Made by a program: the position numbers and the translations under genes. Of a DNA stretch of 64,000 bases, positions 22,743-31,484 are shown piece after piece. Below the pieces are notes generated by a model. It did no database searches, was not told the origin of the DNA, and saw only the letters and a program-made list of their open reading frames with translations. The DNA lies in the NCBI GenBank assembly GCA_002189105.1, contig NIOB01000003.1:558001-622000 (forward strand), read 5' to 3'. Source of the stretch: Saccharibacillus soli. GTDB lineage: Bacteria > Bacillota > Bacilli > Paenibacillales > Paenibacillaceae. Numbering within the stretch: position 1 is the stretch's first letter; every line of letters starts with the position of its first letter.

Positions 22743-25253
22743 ATGATTAAAAAAACACTGCTTGCCGCTTTGCTTACCGCTCCACTGCTCGGCAGCTCCA
22801 TCCATCCTGTTCAGGCAGCGACAACATTTAACGACATCTCCAATTCTTATGCCAAGGATGCCATCAATAAATTGGTAGAAGCCGGGATTCTAAATGGCAC
22901 AGGCAGCGGACAATTCAATCCAACCGGCAAAATCTCGCGCCAGGACTTCGCAGTCATTCTGGCAAAAGGACTTCAGTTGGATGTGGAGTCTGTTTCGTCC
23001 AACCCGACTTTCTCCGACGTGCCGACTTCGCATTATGCGTACAAATATGTAGAAGCCGCGGCCAAAGCCGGTCTGCTCAAAGGGATCGGCAGCGGACAAT
23101 TTGGACTTGGCCAGAACCTGTCCCGTCAGGACATGGCTGTAATCTTCACCCGGGCACTAGGCGTGGATACACAGGGTTACGGACAGAATCTGAAATTCTC
23201 GGACGCATCCAAGATTTCGGATTATGCCAAAGATGCCGTGGGTTTTGCCGTGCAATTTGGCCTGTTGAACGGTACAAGCAGTGACAGGTTCGATCCTTCG
23301 GGCATCGCGGATCGGCAAAGTGCAGCCTTGGCTGCTTCGCGTCTCCTGCAAGCGCCAAAACCGGAGACGCCAGCTCCGGTCACTCCGCAGCCGACGACGC
23401 CACAACCTGCCGTTCCACAGCCGACTGCACCTAAACCGGCTCCAACAACGCCTGTTCTTATTCCGATTCCGCCGATCTCGGAGGAACCATCCACCCCTGC
23501 TCCTGTGAATGAAGTTCCAACTAACCCTTCGGTTCCTCCCATTAACAATGGCGGTGGATCAACCGAACCGCCTGTGCTGGATACCCAGGCTCCTGCTTTG
23601 ACACTGGTATCTTCCGCACCGTTCAAGATTGGAACAGATCTGACCGTTCGCAGCAGCGAAGTGGGCATCGTGTATCTGGTTCCCGCAGCTTCGGAAATTC
23701 CAAACAAGTCCGCATTGGAGAACGTCGTATTAACAGGCAAAGGCGTCAAGGCAGCGGTTATCACCGTGAACGGCGAAGCGACACTGCCAACTTCGCAGCT
23801 GACTGTCGGTGCATATAAGGCTTATGCGGTTGATGCAGGCGGCAACGTATCCAGCCCAGTGACCGACATCGTGTTGGGTTATGCTTTTGAAGGCCCCCAA
23901 TTTGAACTTCTGACCAACAAGTTGTTTGTAGCTTCCTTCCCGGAACGGTTGAATACCCAATTCATGCCAAATGCAGAGGATTTCACGCTCACACGTACGG
24001 ATGGCGGGATGAATCAGAAACTCAGCCAACCTGAAATAGAAGTCAAAGAAAAAGGCATTGGTTTCTTGAGCGAACCTCTCGTCAAAGGCGGTACCTATGA
24101 GGTCGCTTATACTCCATCGCCAAACAGTCAGATGCTTCAGAGCGTATCGGGCAAGGCATATGGGCCATTTGTCCGTTCATTCACGTACACCAATATCGCG
24201 CCTCAGCGAAATCAACTGCTCCAGAATGTAACGATGTCTACGGATGCGAACCTATCGCTAAATGTAGATCTTGCTTTTATAGACTGGGATGATACAAAGC
24301 TCTCGTATACGGCGGTGTCTGATAACAAAGCTGCCGTTGAAGCCTCCATTGAAGGAAACCAGCTTTCTCTTCATGCCCAAAGCTCGCTGACCACCGCTAC
24401 AATCACGCTTACCGCCCAAGACAGCAGCGGAGATACCGCCAGTCAGCGCTTTACGGTCACGGTTGTCAATGCCGCTTCTGCCATTGACGCCGCCGAAGCC
24501 GCAACCGCCAAGACCCAAGATCTGACTTCCAAGTCGCCGGAGCGGTTGGCCGCTGAACAAAAGTTGGCCGATGCGCAAGGCATTGTCGCCAACCTTACAG
24601 AAGGTCCAACCAAGACCGAATATCTCGGCCGCCTAAAGAATGTCAAAGATATGCTGGACGCAGTGAGTCAGGCCGAAGAACTCGTTGTGACGTTGGAAAT
24701 GGCAACGACCGATGATAAAAATATGCTGGATGAAGACGATCGCTTTGCAGCGGATACCGCTCTGGAGACCCTTCAAAACAGCGATTTCACTCCTATCATG
24801 GATACAATCAGCTTTGCACAGTTGAAGGCTCGTGCAGAAAAAGCCGCGTCTTTGATGAGTGGAGCTGAAGATTTCTTGTTCACTCTACAAAGCGCCAAAA
24901 ACACGGCTCAAGATGGCGTTAGTTTGCTCAAAACTACTATAGAACGCACACAGATCGATAGCTATCTTGCAGATGTGCCCACTTTTAAATCCACCAAGGC
25001 GACAGAAAATTATATCAAACCTCAGTATGACGAATTTTATAAGTTCCTGAGTGATATTGATAAATCCGAATCGCTCGTTAACGCTTTTGTTCAAGCAGTA
25101 GATGCAGCGGCAGATCAATCTCCGGGATCACCTGCTTGGCAGCAGGCAGATGCGGCAAGAGCCGCGATCACGTACGCCAACCTCAATCCAGGTACCTATA
25201 AGGTGCTAAAAGACCGGGAAGACGCTGCTGCTGCGAAATACCCTGCTCCGTAA
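22743..25253 (+). CDS. Secreted S-layer-homology (SLH) protein with proline-rich linker and C-terminal helical region
   Basis: The 836-residue protein has a signal peptide (MIKKTLLAALLTAPLLGSS, cleavage near VQAA). Three SLH repeats follow at residues ~25-75, ~85-140 and ~145-205 (FNDISN, FSDVPTSHYAYKYV, FSDASKISDYAKDAV). Then come a Pro/Thr/Ala linker (~210-285), an Ig-like domain beginning LDTQAPALTLVSS, a second beta domain, and a C-terminal charged helical part (~590-836). SLH repeats tether such proteins to secondary cell-wall polymer. No catalytic domain is evident; a structural, adhesive or stress role is likely. ATG chosen for AAGGAG. Confidence 0.92.
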   Translation: MIKKTLLAALLTAPLLGSSIHPVQAATTFNDISNSYAKDAINKLVEAGILNGTGSGQFNPTGKISRQDFAVILAKGLQLDVESVSSNPTFSDVPTSHYAYKYVEAAAKAGLLKGIGSGQFGLGQNLSRQDMAVIFTRALGVDTQGYGQNLKFSDASKISDYAKDAVGFAVQFGLLNGTSSDRFDPSGIADRQSAALAASRLLQAPKPETPAPVTPQPTTPQPAVPQPTAPKPAPTTPVLIPIPPISEEPSTPAPVNEVPTNPSVPPINNGGGSTEPPVLDTQAPALTLVSSAPFKIGTDLTVRSSEVGIVYLVPAASEIPNKSALENVVLTGKGVKAAVITVNGEATLPTSQLTVGAYKAYAVDAGGNVSSPVTDIVLGYAFEGPQFELLTNKLFVASFPERLNTQFMPNAEDFTLTRTDGGMNQKLSQPEIEVKEKGIGFLSEPLVKGGTYEVAYTPSPNSQMLQSVSGKAYGPFVRSFTYTNIAPQRNQLLQNVTMSTDANLSLNVDLAFIDWDDTKLSYTAVSDNKAAVEASIEGNQLSLHAQSSLTTATITLTAQDSSGDTASQRFTVTVVNAASAIDAAEAATAKTQDLTSKSPERLAAEQKLADAQGIVANLTEGPTKTEYLGRLKNVKDMLDAVSQAEELVVTLEMATTDDKNMLDEDDRFAADTALETLQNSDFTPIMDTISFAQLKARAEKAASLMSGAEDFLFTLQSAKNTAQDGVSLLKTTIERTQIDSYLADVPTFKSTKATENYIKPQYDEFYKFLSDIDKSESLVNAFVQAVDAAADQSPGSPAWQQADAARAAITYANLNPGTYKVLKDREDAAAAKYPAP

Positions 25254-25266
25254 CCAACACCTATAC

Positions 25267-25356
25267 CCGATCCGATTCCGTAAATCGGATCGGAACAAGA
25301 CGCGATCAAACGCCAAAGAAGTCGATTTCCATGTCCTCATGGAAATCGACTTCTTT
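25267..25356. terminator. Two adjacent hairpins between SLH gene and ribD
   Basis: First stem CCGATCCGATT/AATCGGATCGG (25267-25277, 25283-25293). Second stem is 19 bp perfect (25315-25333 with 25338-25356, loop TCCT), with A3/T3 edges. They serve the convergent SLH and ribAD transcripts. Confidence 0.85.
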
Positions 25357-25408
25357 GATTTGTCGTCTGCTATTTCTTGTTATGCGTGAACATCCTCATG
25401 TACCTTCA

Positions 25409-26509
25409 TCAGGCCTTGCGGAAATAAGCCTCCAGCTTGAAGTCCGGGCCAAGCTGCTCCATCCGCAGTCCGTCCAGCTCAATCGCCTCGCTCATCTCGG
25501 CAGCGCCAAGACCTTCAAGGAAAGTCGGTGCATCCTTGCCGCCGACCAGTTTGGGAGCGATGTACAGCACCAGCTTGTCTGCCAGTCCCTGTTCAACGAA
25601 CGAAGCGTTCACTTGACCGCCGCCTTCGACGAGCAGCGAAGAGATCTCGCTGGAACCGAGTGCGTCCAGCACCTGCTCCAGATTCACGCGCTCACTGCCG
25701 GTCGTCTCGAAGACGCGTATACCGGCCGCTTCAAGCCGGGCGCGTTTGTCCGGGTCGGGGTTGGGCGCGGTGAACACCCAGGTTGGCGCTTCGCCATCCG
25801 TCACAACGCGTGCGTCTTCCGGCAGCCGAAGATGGCTGTCGAGAATGACGCGCAGCGGATTGCGACCGTCCGGCAGCCGGGTATTCAGCTGCGAATCGTC
25901 ATGCAAAATGGTCTGGACGCCAACCAGAATCGCTCCGCTCTCATGGCGCAGCTGATGAACATCTTCGCGGGCTTCGGCCGAAGTGATCCAGCGGCTGCTG
26001 CTGGTGCGCGTAGCGATCTTGCCATCCAGCGTCATCGCCGATTTAACGGTGACAAAGGGGCGCTTGCTGACGATGTAGCGGTTGAACACTTCATTCAGCC
26101 GCTCCGATTCCTCGCGCAGCACGCCTTCGATGACCTCAATGCCCGCGTCACGCAGGATCTTGATGCCGCGCCCAGCTACCAGCGGATTCGGATCGGGAGC
26201 AGCCACCACCACGCGGGCCAGACCCGCCTTCACGACCGCCTCGGCACACGGGCCGGTGCGACCATGGTGCGAACACGGCTCCAGCGTGACATAGATCGTC
26301 CCGCCGCGTGCGTGTTCGCCAGCCATGCGAAGCGCATGGATCTCGGCATGGGGTTCACCTGGCTTCAGATGGGCGCCAATGCCGACAATCCGGCCTTCGT
26401 TCACGATGACCGAACCGACCAGTGGATTCGGCGCTGTCTGGCCTTTGGCAGCACGCGCATTTTCCAGCGCGAGCCGCATATATTTTTCATGAAGGGACAG
26501 ATCGCTCAT
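25409..26509 (-). CDS. ribD: RibD: bifunctional diaminohydroxyphosphoribosylaminopyrimidine deaminase / reductase
   Basis: The 366-residue protein has an N-terminal cytidine-deaminase-like zinc domain (HAEIHAL and PCSHHGRTGPC) and a C-terminal reductase domain (SAMTLDGKIATRTSSSRWITS, NPLRVILD, LLVEGGG). Length is normal. It carries out the second and third steps of the pyrimidine branch of riboflavin synthesis. Six bases separate it from ribA upstream, so the two are co-transcribed. No ribE, ribH or ribB gene is nearby. There is no FMN riboswitch upstream that I can recognise. Confidence 0.95.
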   Translation of the reverse strand: MSDLSLHEKYMRLALENARAAKGQTAPNPLVGSVIVNEGRIVGIGAHLKPGEPHAEIHALRMAGEHARGGTIYVTLEPCSHHGRTGPCAEAVVKAGLARVVVAAPDPNPLVAGRGIKILRDAGIEVIEGVLREESERLNEVFNRYIVSKRPFVTVKSAMTLDGKIATRTSSSRWITSAEAREDVHQLRHESGAILVGVQTILHDDSQLNTRLPDGRNPLRVILDSHLRLPEDARVVTDGEAPTWVFTAPNPDPDKRARLEAAGIRVFETTGSERVNLEQVLDALGSSEISSLLVEGGGQVNASFVEQGLADKLVLYIAPKLVGGKDAPTFLEGLGAAEMSEAIELDGLRMEQLGPDFKLEAYFRKA

Positions 26510-26515
26510 GCCTCG

Positions 26516-27304
26516 TCAGTCTCCTCCTTCAACGGCCGAAAGTCCATTCAAGCCATCGATTGGATTCTGAGTGGCAAAGTGACCGGAGCGATTGACCTTC
26601 GTACGCAGGTATTTCTCATTGAACTCCGATACGTCGCCCCAGAGTGGGGTACGTCCTGATACGTTCATCCCGTTCGCCTTGAGAGCTTCAAGTTTGCGTG
26701 GGTTGTTGGTAATCAGAGTGACCGGCAGTTGACGCAGGAACTTCAGTACGCCAATGGCACCGTCATAACTGCGGGTATCGTCTTCAAAGCCCAGTGCCAG
26801 ATTTGCTTCTACCGTGTCCATGCCCTGCTCTTGCAGGATGTAAGCCATGGCTTTGCTGAACAGACCGATGCCGCGTCCTTCGTGGTTCGCCAGATAGAAC
26901 AGCGCACCGCTGCCGTGTTCGACGATCATCTTCATGGATTGATGCAGTTGGTAACCGCAATCACAGCGTTTGCTGCCGAAAATATCGCCGGTATGGCAGA
27001 TGCTGTGCATCCGGATAAGGGCATCGCTTGAGTTTTCAAAATCGCCGTATACCAGCACGCTCGATTGTTGGCCTTCAGCCAGGTTCATCGTCGGAAGGCT
27101 GCGGATCAGCGCTTCTGCCGACATCTCCTTGCCGCCTTCCGGCTGCTTCATCCAGCTGTACCAACGGAACGTGATGGTCTCTCCGTCCAGATTAACCGGA
27201 AGTTTGATCGGACCGACCAGCACATAACCTTCTCTGGAGTTCAGGGGAGACGGCACATTATGAATTCGATCTTTGAGAATAAAAGCCGCACTGTTATTCA
27301 ACAT
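26516..27304 (-). CDS. ribA: GTP cyclohydrolase II (stand-alone RibA)
   Basis: The 262-residue protein has the GTP cyclohydrolase II core: zinc ligands in SICHTGDIFGSKRCDC, the NHEGRGIGLFSKAMAYILQ loop, and an unusual RSYDGAIGVLKFL where most homologues have a shorter YGIGAQIL-type motif. It has no N-terminal DHBP synthase domain, unlike the fused ribBA of most Bacillales. It opens the imidazole ring of GTP to give formate and diaminohydroxyphosphoribosylaminopyrimidine. The start at 27304 has AAAGGATG. With ribD it makes the pyrimidine intermediate used for riboflavin, deazaflavins or related compounds. Confidence 0.93.
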   Translation of the reverse strand: MLNNSAAFILKDRIHNVPSPLNSREGYVLVGPIKLPVNLDGETITFRWYSWMKQPEGGKEMSAEALIRSLPTMNLAEGQQSSVLVYGDFENSSDALIRMHSICHTGDIFGSKRCDCGYQLHQSMKMIVEHGSGALFYLANHEGRGIGLFSKAMAYILQEQGMDTVEANLALGFEDDTRSYDGAIGVLKFLRQLPVTLITNNPRKLEALKANGMNVSGRTPLWGDVSEFNEKYLRTKVNRSGHFATQNPIDGLNGLSAVEGGD

Positions 27305-27427
27305 GATGGCACATCCTTTTTTGTCATATTGGTTAGATTTCATCGGTGAGTAGGCAGGAGGCGGACGCAAAATGCCGCAATCGTACTTCTACTGTTATCG
27401 GGTACTGATCGGCAGGCGAGAGAGCTG

Positions 27428-27448
27428 CACCTTCCGATACGGAAGGTG
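27428..27448. other. Hairpin upstream of ribA
   Basis: Perfect 8-bp stem CACCTTCC-GATAC-GGAAGGTG. It lies midway in the 247-bp gap between the monooxygenase stop and ribA. It could be a terminator without a T-run, or a leader element; it does not resemble an FMN aptamer. Confidence 0.5.
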
Positions 27449-27551
27449 ATTCGCACACCGAAAGTATTTGGATCACGTTTATTTAAATTTTTTTGTTCTG
27501 TCCAATTCGTCCATTCTAACGGCTGTCTGTATATTATCGTCGCTCGGAATG

Positions 27552-28643
27552 TTAAATGTTAAAATTCCGTGCGTACGTCGTTTCCATGTCCAGCTGTTCA
27601 CGCTGTCTGCGCTCCACATCGCCGCGCCGACGCTGTTCCAGACGCTCCAGTGGTTCTTCCACGCTCTGGTGACTCTCCATGCACGTCAGCAGTTCTTCGT
27701 GCAGCACATCGGCGTCGCACAGGGCTTCATTCAAGCCAAAAGCTCCTGTTGGCGTCATGGTATGCGCGGCGTCGCCGATCAGCACCAGTCCGGGACGCGC
27801 CCAACGTTCGGAGCGGCTGCTGAAGATGTCGAGCAGTACAAAATCCTGCCAAGATGTAATATGCTGGCGCACGCTTGGAGCCAAGCGGGGGAAGGCCGCG
27901 ATCAGCGTCTCGGTCAGTTCTTCAAAAGGCCGCTTACGCAGCTCTTTGTAAGAGTCTTCCTTGATGTTCCAGCCGACCTGCACATAACCACGCGCCTGTG
28001 TGAACAAGTGCAGCTGCTGTCCATCCTGAATCGTTGAACACATGATCGGTTCCCAGCCTTCCGGGGCGGGTATTCTCGCCCACAGCAGGTCATAGCCATG
28101 TCCTTCTGTAATGGACGGGATTCCGGCGTAGCGGCGCACCGACGAGTAGCGTCCATCCGCACCGACAACAACGCTGCTGCGGATCTGGACGTCCTGACCC
28201 TGCGCTGTGCGGACGGTTGCGCCTGTGTAGCGCCCGTTCCTGTCTTGGAGCAGTCCGCGTACGGTGGTGCCTGGCATATACGTAAAGTTCGGATATTGAC
28301 CCGCTTCCGCCAACAGCGCATGCAGCAGATCGGCCTGCGGAATATGGATGCCGACATTGCCTTCCTCCGTATCCGGCAGGATCGTCTTCACGACGCGCTT
28401 GTTCTCCCAGTATTCGAGACGAATCAGCGGAAGCACCGCTTCGGGGGCAATCTTGCTTAGTAATCCATGTTTTTTCAGCACTCGCTCGCCATCACCGTTC
28501 AGGATCTCACCGCGGAACGACGGTCCAGGTATCGCCTGCTTCTCAATCAGCACGACTTCCGCGCCGCGCCTTGCCAGCAAACATGCTAATAAAGTGCCCG
28601 CCGGCCCGCCGCCCACGATACAAATTTCCGTCTGTCGTTCCAT
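27552..28643 (-). CDS. FAD-dependent monooxygenase (PHBH-fold, UbiH/PhzS-like)
   Basis: The 363-residue flavoprotein has the N-terminal FAD dinucleotide motif IVGGGPAGTLLA (GxGxxG), the DG motif VGADGRYSSVR near residue 160, and the GD motif GLVLIGDAAHTMTPTGAFGLNEAL near residue 290. These mark a class A aromatic hydroxylase. The ATG at 28643 follows GGAGG. Substrate unknown. An HxlR-type regulator lies ~620 bp upstream on the opposite strand; the intervening dyads and repeats suggest that it controls this gene. Confidence 0.93.
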   Translation of the reverse strand: MERQTEICIVGGGPAGTLLACLLARRGAEVVLIEKQAIPGPSFRGEILNGDGERVLKKHGLLSKIAPEAVLPLIRLEYWENKRVVKTILPDTEEGNVGIHIPQADLLHALLAEAGQYPNFTYMPGTTVRGLLQDRNGRYTGATVRTAQGQDVQIRSSVVVGADGRYSSVRRYAGIPSITEGHGYDLLWARIPAPEGWEPIMCSTIQDGQQLHLFTQARGYVQVGWNIKEDSYKELRKRPFEELTETLIAAFPRLAPSVRQHITSWQDFVLLDIFSSRSERWARPGLVLIGDAAHTMTPTGAFGLNEALCDADVLHEELLTCMESHQSVEEPLERLEQRRRGDVERRQREQLDMETTYARNFNI

Positions 28644-28780
28644 CTCTTTTCCTCCGATTTCTGCTTACTGGAGCGCTTGGCCGGGCACGGGGTGTTGATC
28701 GTGCAAAAGGTTCGGCCAAGGGCAGCGGGTTTGGACACATACGCTTGGGGTGGTGGGTATGTAGGGAAAACTCGCTTTAT

Positions 28781-29033
28781 GGGCGCTTGGCGTGTCGCTT
28801 CGCTTATTCACGGCCAAGCTGCGAGTTTGAATATGCGCTTCGCTCATATAATCAAACTCCCTTTCCTGGGCGCTTGGCGTGTCGCTTCGCTTGTTCACGG
28901 CCAAGCTGCGAGTTTGAATATGCGCTTCGCTCATATAATCAAACTCCCTTTCCTGGGCGCTTGGCGTGTCGCTTCGCTTATTCACGGCCAAGCTGCGAGT
29001 TTGAATATGCGCTTCGCTCATATAATCAAACTC
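28781..29033. repeat. Three tandem copies of an 87-bp repeat with internal hairpins
   Basis: Units start at 28781, 28868 and 28955, spaced exactly 87 bp; the third lacks the last 8 bp. They are identical apart from one A/G change in copy two (28892). Each unit carries an imperfect inverted repeat (GAGTTTGAATATG ... CATATAATCAAACTC) and another with GCTTGGC ... GCCAAGC. Because 87 is a multiple of three, long open frames appear in both strands; these are not coding evidence. No unique spacers separate the units, so it is not a CRISPR array. Confidence 0.95.
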
Positions 29034-29062
29034 GCCGTGTAACTGCATTACTTTATGTAACC

Positions 29063-29083
29063 AAGTATATTTATTCTATACTT
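29063..29083. promoter_or_regulatory. Operator-like dyad upstream of the HxlR regulator
   Basis: Perfect inverted repeat AAGTATA-7 bp-TATACTT. Further CAAGTA elements occur at 29062, 29090, 29216 and 29228, in the spacer between the monooxygenase and HxlR genes. Probable binding sites for the HxlR protein (inference from position). Confidence 0.5.
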
Positions 29084-29260
29084 CGTAGTCAAGTATTAAT
29101 TATTACGAAATGTAAGCTTGTTTATTTTAATTACCTTGTGTATAATAAATGTAAACAGATTGCCTGAACCAACCTCTGCTGTGCCCGAGTGCTCGGGCTT
29201 CCCTTATATAGCTAGACAAGTACAATTCAAGTACAAATAGAGAAATGGAGCGTGAGATCC

Positions 29261-29596
29261 TTGGCCGCAGAACTGACCCAACTGTGCCCCCGATTTGAAA
29301 AAGCTATCGAAGTGCTCAGTAAACGTTGGACAACCCTCATCATCTATCGACTGCTGGACGGCCCCCGCCGCTTTGTGGACATCGAAAGCTCATTGTCCAA
29401 TCTGAGCGGTAAGGTGCTATCGGAACGGCTTAAAGAACTCGAAGAAGAAGGCATTGTCCTGCGCAGCGTCTACCCCGAAAAACCAGTGCGGATCGAATAT
29501 TCACTCACTGATATGGGACGCGATCTGGCACCATTGATGGACGATATTCAAGGCTGGGCAACGCGCTGGATCAAGATCGAACAAGAACAAGCATAG
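29261..29596 (+). CDS. HxlR-family (possibly redox-sensing) transcriptional regulator
   Basis: The 111-residue protein is an HxlR winged helix: CPRFEKAIEVLSKRWTTLIIYRLLDGPRRF, then LSERLKELEEEGIVLRSVYP and IEYSLTDMGRDL. The single N-terminal cysteine (LTQLCPRF) is in the place of the quinone/electrophile-sensing Cys of YodB/CatR-type HxlR proteins, so thiol stress sensing is plausible. TTG at 29261 is preferred: GGAG lies 10 bases upstream, whereas a GTG at 29252 is too close to it. The neighbouring FAD monooxygenase and its AT-rich upstream region are likely targets. Confidence 0.88.
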   Translation: MAAELTQLCPRFEKAIEVLSKRWTTLIIYRLLDGPRRFVDIESSLSNLSGKVLSERLKELEEEGIVLRSVYPEKPVRIEYSLTDMGRDLAPLMDDIQGWATRWIKIEQEQA

Positions 29597-29608
29597 ACGC
29601 AGCACAGC

Positions 29609-29651
29609 AAAAACCACCGGAGGGCCTACGGCCTTTTATCCGGTGGTTTTT
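29609..29651 (+). terminator. Terminator of the HxlR gene
   Basis: 12-bp stem AAAAACCACCGG/CCGGTGGTTTTT (29609-29620, 29640-29651) with a long T tract. Shared with the convergent anti-sigma gene. Confidence 0.9.
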
Positions 29652-29673
29652 TTGTTTAGGCGCCAACCTGCGA

Positions 29674-30825
29674 TCATTCAGCGGCTTTGACCGCGCCTTC
29701 GCCTACTTGGATCTCTATCTCCAGCTCGGGAATGTAGATTTTCTTGGGATTTCCCTGCTCATCCAATGCGTAGAGTCCATCCCCGCCTTTTTGATATTCA
29801 TTCCAATAAGGACGGATGTGAATCGTCTTGGGTACGCTGGAGAACGGCTCAAAGCGCATGTCCATGATGGATGTACTGCCGTCTTCTTCCGTCCAGCCAT
29901 GTCCCGTCAGCGACTGAAGGTTCCTGCCTTGTTCATCCGTGACGTCATAGTTCAGTCTTGGAAGCGCCTCTGCTGCCTTGGCGGCGCTGGTGAATTGGGT
30001 TTCGGTGGTCACGTTTGTGGTGATTGGCGTCAGCTCCAGCTTGTTCACTTTAAACGTTAAGCCGTTATAGCTTTTTTCTGCCTTCGGCTCCAGGACCCGA
30101 TTCTCTCCGGCAGCCCGGCGTACGGGAATCTGAAGCTCAAAAGGCTCTGCAATTCCAGCCAACGCAACACGAGCCGTCAGTTCAAACTGATCGGGGAAAG
30201 CTCTACCGCCCTGATTTTTCAGATCGGATACTTCCATTAGATAAGAATTGGAATCAGGCCCGGAGAAGCCGAAAGAACCGATCGAATGTGACTGACTACC
30301 AGCAGTGTACTGCTGAATGTCCTGTCCGTCGATGAGCAATGTCAAATTTGAGATTTGCTCCTGTAAGCTGCCTGATGCTGCAACGCCTTCGGCAACCTGA
30401 CGTTCCAGCCCCACAACCACACGTGTGCCATCAAAGGCTGCCGCTGGAGCGGTAAGCGTGACGCCATCGTGTGTGCTCTGCGAGGAACCCAGCGTCAGCA
30501 TCCCCCGCTCATCGGCTGTGCGCAGACCCAGATCACTGGCGAATTGGAACAGCGTCCCCATTCCAGGAATCTGCTTCATCGAGGCGGCCATCGCCGGTGA
30601 GACGAAGCTTGCACCGACCGATACGCTAAACACCAGTACCGCAGCCGCCCCACAGATCGCCGCAGCGAATCCTCTTCTCCGGCGTGCGAAGCCGCGCTCA
30701 GGCACAGCCACCTGTCTGCACGCCATCATCGTCTGCTCGGTCAGATCGATCGCGGCAGGCGTCTGCCGAATTTTTTGTTTGATCTCTTCCAGTTCCTCTT
30801 CACCCCAAAGTAATGGACTTGGCAT
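29674..30825 (-). CDS. DUF4179 membrane anti-sigma factor
   Basis: The 383-residue protein has an N-terminal cytoplasmic part of ~50 residues, one transmembrane helix (GFAAAICGAAAVLVFSVSVG, residues ~52-72), and a large extracytoplasmic domain with the DUF4179-type beta sandwich and VVVGLERQVAEG. Its start overlaps the stop of the ECF sigma gene by 26 bases, the usual sigma/anti-sigma coupling. It presumably holds the sigma factor at the membrane until an envelope signal arrives. Confidence 0.88.
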   Translation of the reverse strand: MPSPLLWGEEELEEIKQKIRQTPAAIDLTEQTMMACRQVAVPERGFARRRRGFAAAICGAAAVLVFSVSVGASFVSPAMAASMKQIPGMGTLFQFASDLGLRTADERGMLTLGSSQSTHDGVTLTAPAAAFDGTRVVVGLERQVAEGVAASGSLQEQISNLTLLIDGQDIQQYTAGSQSHSIGSFGFSGPDSNSYLMEVSDLKNQGGRAFPDQFELTARVALAGIAEPFELQIPVRRAAGENRVLEPKAEKSYNGLTFKVNKLELTPITTNVTTETQFTSAAKAAEALPRLNYDVTDEQGRNLQSLTGHGWTEEDGSTSIMDMRFEPFSSVPKTIHIRPYWNEYQKGGDGLYALDEQGNPKKIYIPELEIEIQVGEGAVKAAE

Positions 30826-31354
30826 GAGGGTTTCCCTCCTTTTTCTGAATCAGCTTTTTGCGAACACGTTCATACTTCTTCCTTGCGGTCGCCGGTTTCA
30901 TATCCAGAATGTGCCCGATCTCTTCATAACTGTATTCTTCCAAGGCTCGAAGCAGCAGGAGCTGCTTCTCTTGCGCATTCAGCACATCCAACAGCTCATA
31001 GACCGCATCTTCGTAAACGACCGGCTCCGGCTGCGTGCGCTGCCCCATGTAGAGCTTCAGCATATGCCCGCGCCGGTTTCGCTTTTTGAGCAGATCCAGG
31101 CAGTGATGGTATGCGATCTTGTACAGCCACGAAGAGAACGAACCAGGCCCTCGAAATTGATGGATGCACCGGAACGCCTTAATCAAAATCTCCTGTGCCG
31201 CATCTTCAGCTTCCTGACGATCCCGCAGCAGATACAAGCCGTACAGAAAGATCGACTTCTGAAAACGGCCTACGATCGCGGCATACGCTTCGGTATCTCC
31301 CCGCTGCACGTCTTCGATGGCTTTCTCCAGATCCGCTTCCGTCAGATGTTCCAT
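30800..31354 (-). CDS. ECF-type RNA polymerase sigma factor
   Basis: The 184-residue protein has sigma-70 region 2 (YGLYLLRDRQEAEDAAQEILIKAFRCIHQFRGPGSFSSWLYKIAYHHCLDLLKKRNRR) and region 4 (LNAQEKQLLLLRALEEYSYEEIGHILDMKPATARKKYERVRKKL). The start at 31354 follows a GGGGGCGGGG-type ribosome site; an upstream GTG/ATG is less likely. It is the first gene of the sigma/anti-sigma pair. Target promoters are not readable here. Confidence 0.93.
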   Translation of the reverse strand: MEHLTEADLEKAIEDVQRGDTEAYAAIVGRFQKSIFLYGLYLLRDRQEAEDAAQEILIKAFRCIHQFRGPGSFSSWLYKIAYHHCLDLLKKRNRRGHMLKLYMGQRTQPEPVVYEDAVYELLDVLNAQEKQLLLLRALEEYSYEEIGHILDMKPATARKKYERVRKKLIQKKEGNPHAKSITLG

Positions 31355-31425
31355 TTCCCCGCCCCCTTTCACCGTGTATAACTGCAATCCTCGCTCCTTT
31401 GTGACACTACGCAATCATTCAGCCA

Positions 31426-31466
31426 CAAAAAAAAAGCACACCTATGGCTCAGTTGGCTTGGTGTGC
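31426..31466 (-). terminator. Terminator of the nuclease gene
   Basis: 7-bp stem GCACACC/GGTGTGC (31436-31442, 31460-31466), T9 on the minus strand. Confidence 0.75.
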
Positions 31467-31484
31467 AGCTATAGAACATTCTGT

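Noticed and set aside
27305-27551. FMN riboswitch upstream of ribA
   Set aside because: The conserved FMN-aptamer blocks are not present; only a single 8-bp hairpin is seen.
28781-29033. CRISPR-like array
   Set aside because: Units abut directly; there are no variable spacers and the unit is too long.
28571-29167. Long plus-strand frame of 198 codons and a 127-codon minus-strand frame across the 87-bp repeats
   Set aside because: The repeat period is a multiple of three and has no stops, so frames stay open by chance on both strands. No ribosome site or protein-like composition.
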